64,000 nucleotides of DNA from Kiritimatiellia bacterium (lineage in GTDB: Bacteria; Verrucomicrobiota; Kiritimatiellia; CAIQIC01; JAGNIJ01): the NCBI GenBank assembly GCA_018001225.1, contig JAGNIJ010000018.1, forward strand, positions 1 through 64,000, read 5' to 3'. The first letter of the stretch is position 1. Each line of letters starts with the position of its first letter. The position numbers were made by a program, and so were the translations under genes. The notes under the pieces were generated by a model. The model was given only the letters and a program-made list of their open reading frames with translations, was not told where the DNA came from and made no database searches. Positions 63,287 to 64,000 of this stretch are shown one piece after another.

Positions 63287-64000
63287 ATGCTAAGCCAAGT
63301 CGTGACCGTGCTGTTCGTCCTGCTCGCCCTCGCGGTACTGATCCTCATCGGGTTGTTCTTCTACTTCCTGAAGGTCTGGATCCGCGCCGCGATGTCCGGC
63401 GCCCGCGTGAGCCTGTTCAACCTCGTCGGCATGAAGCTGCGCCGCGTGCCGCCCACGCTGATCGTCGACGCGCGCATCCGCATGGTGAAGGCCGGGATGG
63501 ACCTGCAAACAGATCCCCTCGAGGCCCACTACCTCGCCGGCGGCAACGTGATCAACGTCGTCCAGGCCCTGATCGCGGCCGACAAGGCCAACATCGACTT
63601 GAGCTTCCAGCGGGCCGCCGCCATCGACCTGGCGGGCCGCGACGTCTACGACGCCGTGCGCACGAGCGTGAATCCCAAGGTCATCGACTGCCCCGATCCG
63701 GCCAAGGGCACCGCCATGCTCGACGCCGTGGCCAAGGACGGCATCCGCCTCCTGGTCAAGGCCCGCGTGACCGTGCGGGCGAACCTCGAGCGGCTCGTCG
63801 GCGGCGCGACCGAGGACACGATTATCGCCCGCGTCGGCCAGGGCATCGTCAGCGCCATCGGCTCGTCCGTCTCCTACAAGGATGTCCTGGAGAACCCCGA
63901 CCATATCAGCCGCAAGGTGCTCGACAGCGGGCTGGACTCCCAGACCGCCTTCGAGATCGTATCCATCGACATCGCGGACATCAGCGTTGCCGGCACGGGC
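63287..64000 (+). CDS. floA: Flotillin-like protein FloA (3' end beyond window)
   Basis: 238 residues visible. TM or hairpin at ~5-27, then the FloA (UPF0365) signature: [77 protein letters not shown]. It organises membrane microdomains and pairs with NfeD proteins. AAGGAG is 10 nt upstream of the ATG. The coiled-coil C-terminus is out of view. Confidence 0.93.
   Translation, partial: MLSQVVTVLFVLLALAVLILIGLFFYFLKVWIRAAMSGARVSLFNLVGMKLRRVPPTLIVDARIRMVKAGMDLQTDPLEAHYLAGGNVINVVQALIAADKANIDLSFQRAAAIDLAGRDVYDAVRTSVNPKVIDCPDPAKGTAMLDAVAKDGIRLLVKARVTVRANLERLVGGATEDTIIARVGQGIVSAIGSSVSYKDVLENPDHISRKVLDSGLDSQTAFEIVSIDIADISVAGTG

Overview
The window looks like one contiguous chromosomal segment from a GC-rich (roughly two thirds G+C by eye), Gram-negative bacterium. 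The gene content fits the PVC superphylum, most plausibly Kiritimatiellota or Verrucomicrobiota. Pointers are an exported DUF2341/LamG/beta-helix protein, an SHD1-like exported protein, exported SUMF1-fold proteins, a long-form NfeD/NfeD/flotillin operon, SecDF fused as one protein, and outer-membrane efflux (three-gene RND and MacAB-TolC sets). No rRNA, integrase or transposase was seen. The assignment is inference from gene content only.

Layout. 1-10.1 kb (minus): a truncated surface protein, then a PadR regulator, an alpha-2-macroglobulin carrying an N-terminal HAAS-like helical domain, and penicillin-binding protein 1C, with a near-perfect inverted repeat at the padR start. 10.2-17.5 kb (minus): an eight-gene sugar cassette (two extended SDR epimerases, HAD phosphatase, APH-like kinase, split transketolase, methyltransferase, zinc alcohol dehydrogenase). 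17.6-19.3 kb (plus): an MBL hydrolase coupled to a relative of phage DNA base hypermodification proteins. 19.3-27.8 kb (minus): a conserved hypothetical, recJ, secDF, yajC, tgt and an orphan pair of oligopeptide ABC ATPases. 27.9-31.3 kb (plus): a pyruvyl-transferase-like protein and a large membrane glycosyltransferase. 31.2-36.7 kb (minus): an ECF sigma factor, a small TM protein, a Spy/CpxP-like protein, TolC, MacA and MacB as one tightly coupled operon. 37.7-39.1 kb: a short RecQ and tRNA-Ser(UGA). 39.2-44.9 kb (minus): radical SAM/SPASM protein, GT4, two exported SUMF1-fold proteins and a PIG-L-like protein. 45.2-51.8 kb (plus): an RND efflux operon whose TolC carries an N-terminal substrate-binding-like domain. 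51.8-55.9 kb (plus): zinc dehydrogenase, ArnT-like glycosyltransferase, a small exported protein and a polyprenyl diphosphate synthase. 56.6-64 kb: purU (minus), then gnd, an SHD1-like protein, two NfeD proteins, a bactofilin-like membrane protein and a truncated flotillin (FloA).

Genes are packed into same-strand runs, with about sixteen ATGA/GTGA four-base stop-start overlaps, implying widespread translational coupling. The few larger gaps hold structured non-coding DNA: two 7-bp-periodic arrays, two copies of a 34-bp palindrome, a dispersed ~110-bp repeat, several hairpin families, and a 24-nt post-stop hairpin found in two places.

The most promising poorly described systems are the PadR-HAAS-macroglobulin-PBP1C operon, the radical SAM/pseudo-FGE/PIG-L operon, the split-transketolase sugar cassette, the chromosomal base-hypermodification-like gene, and the heptamer arrays.
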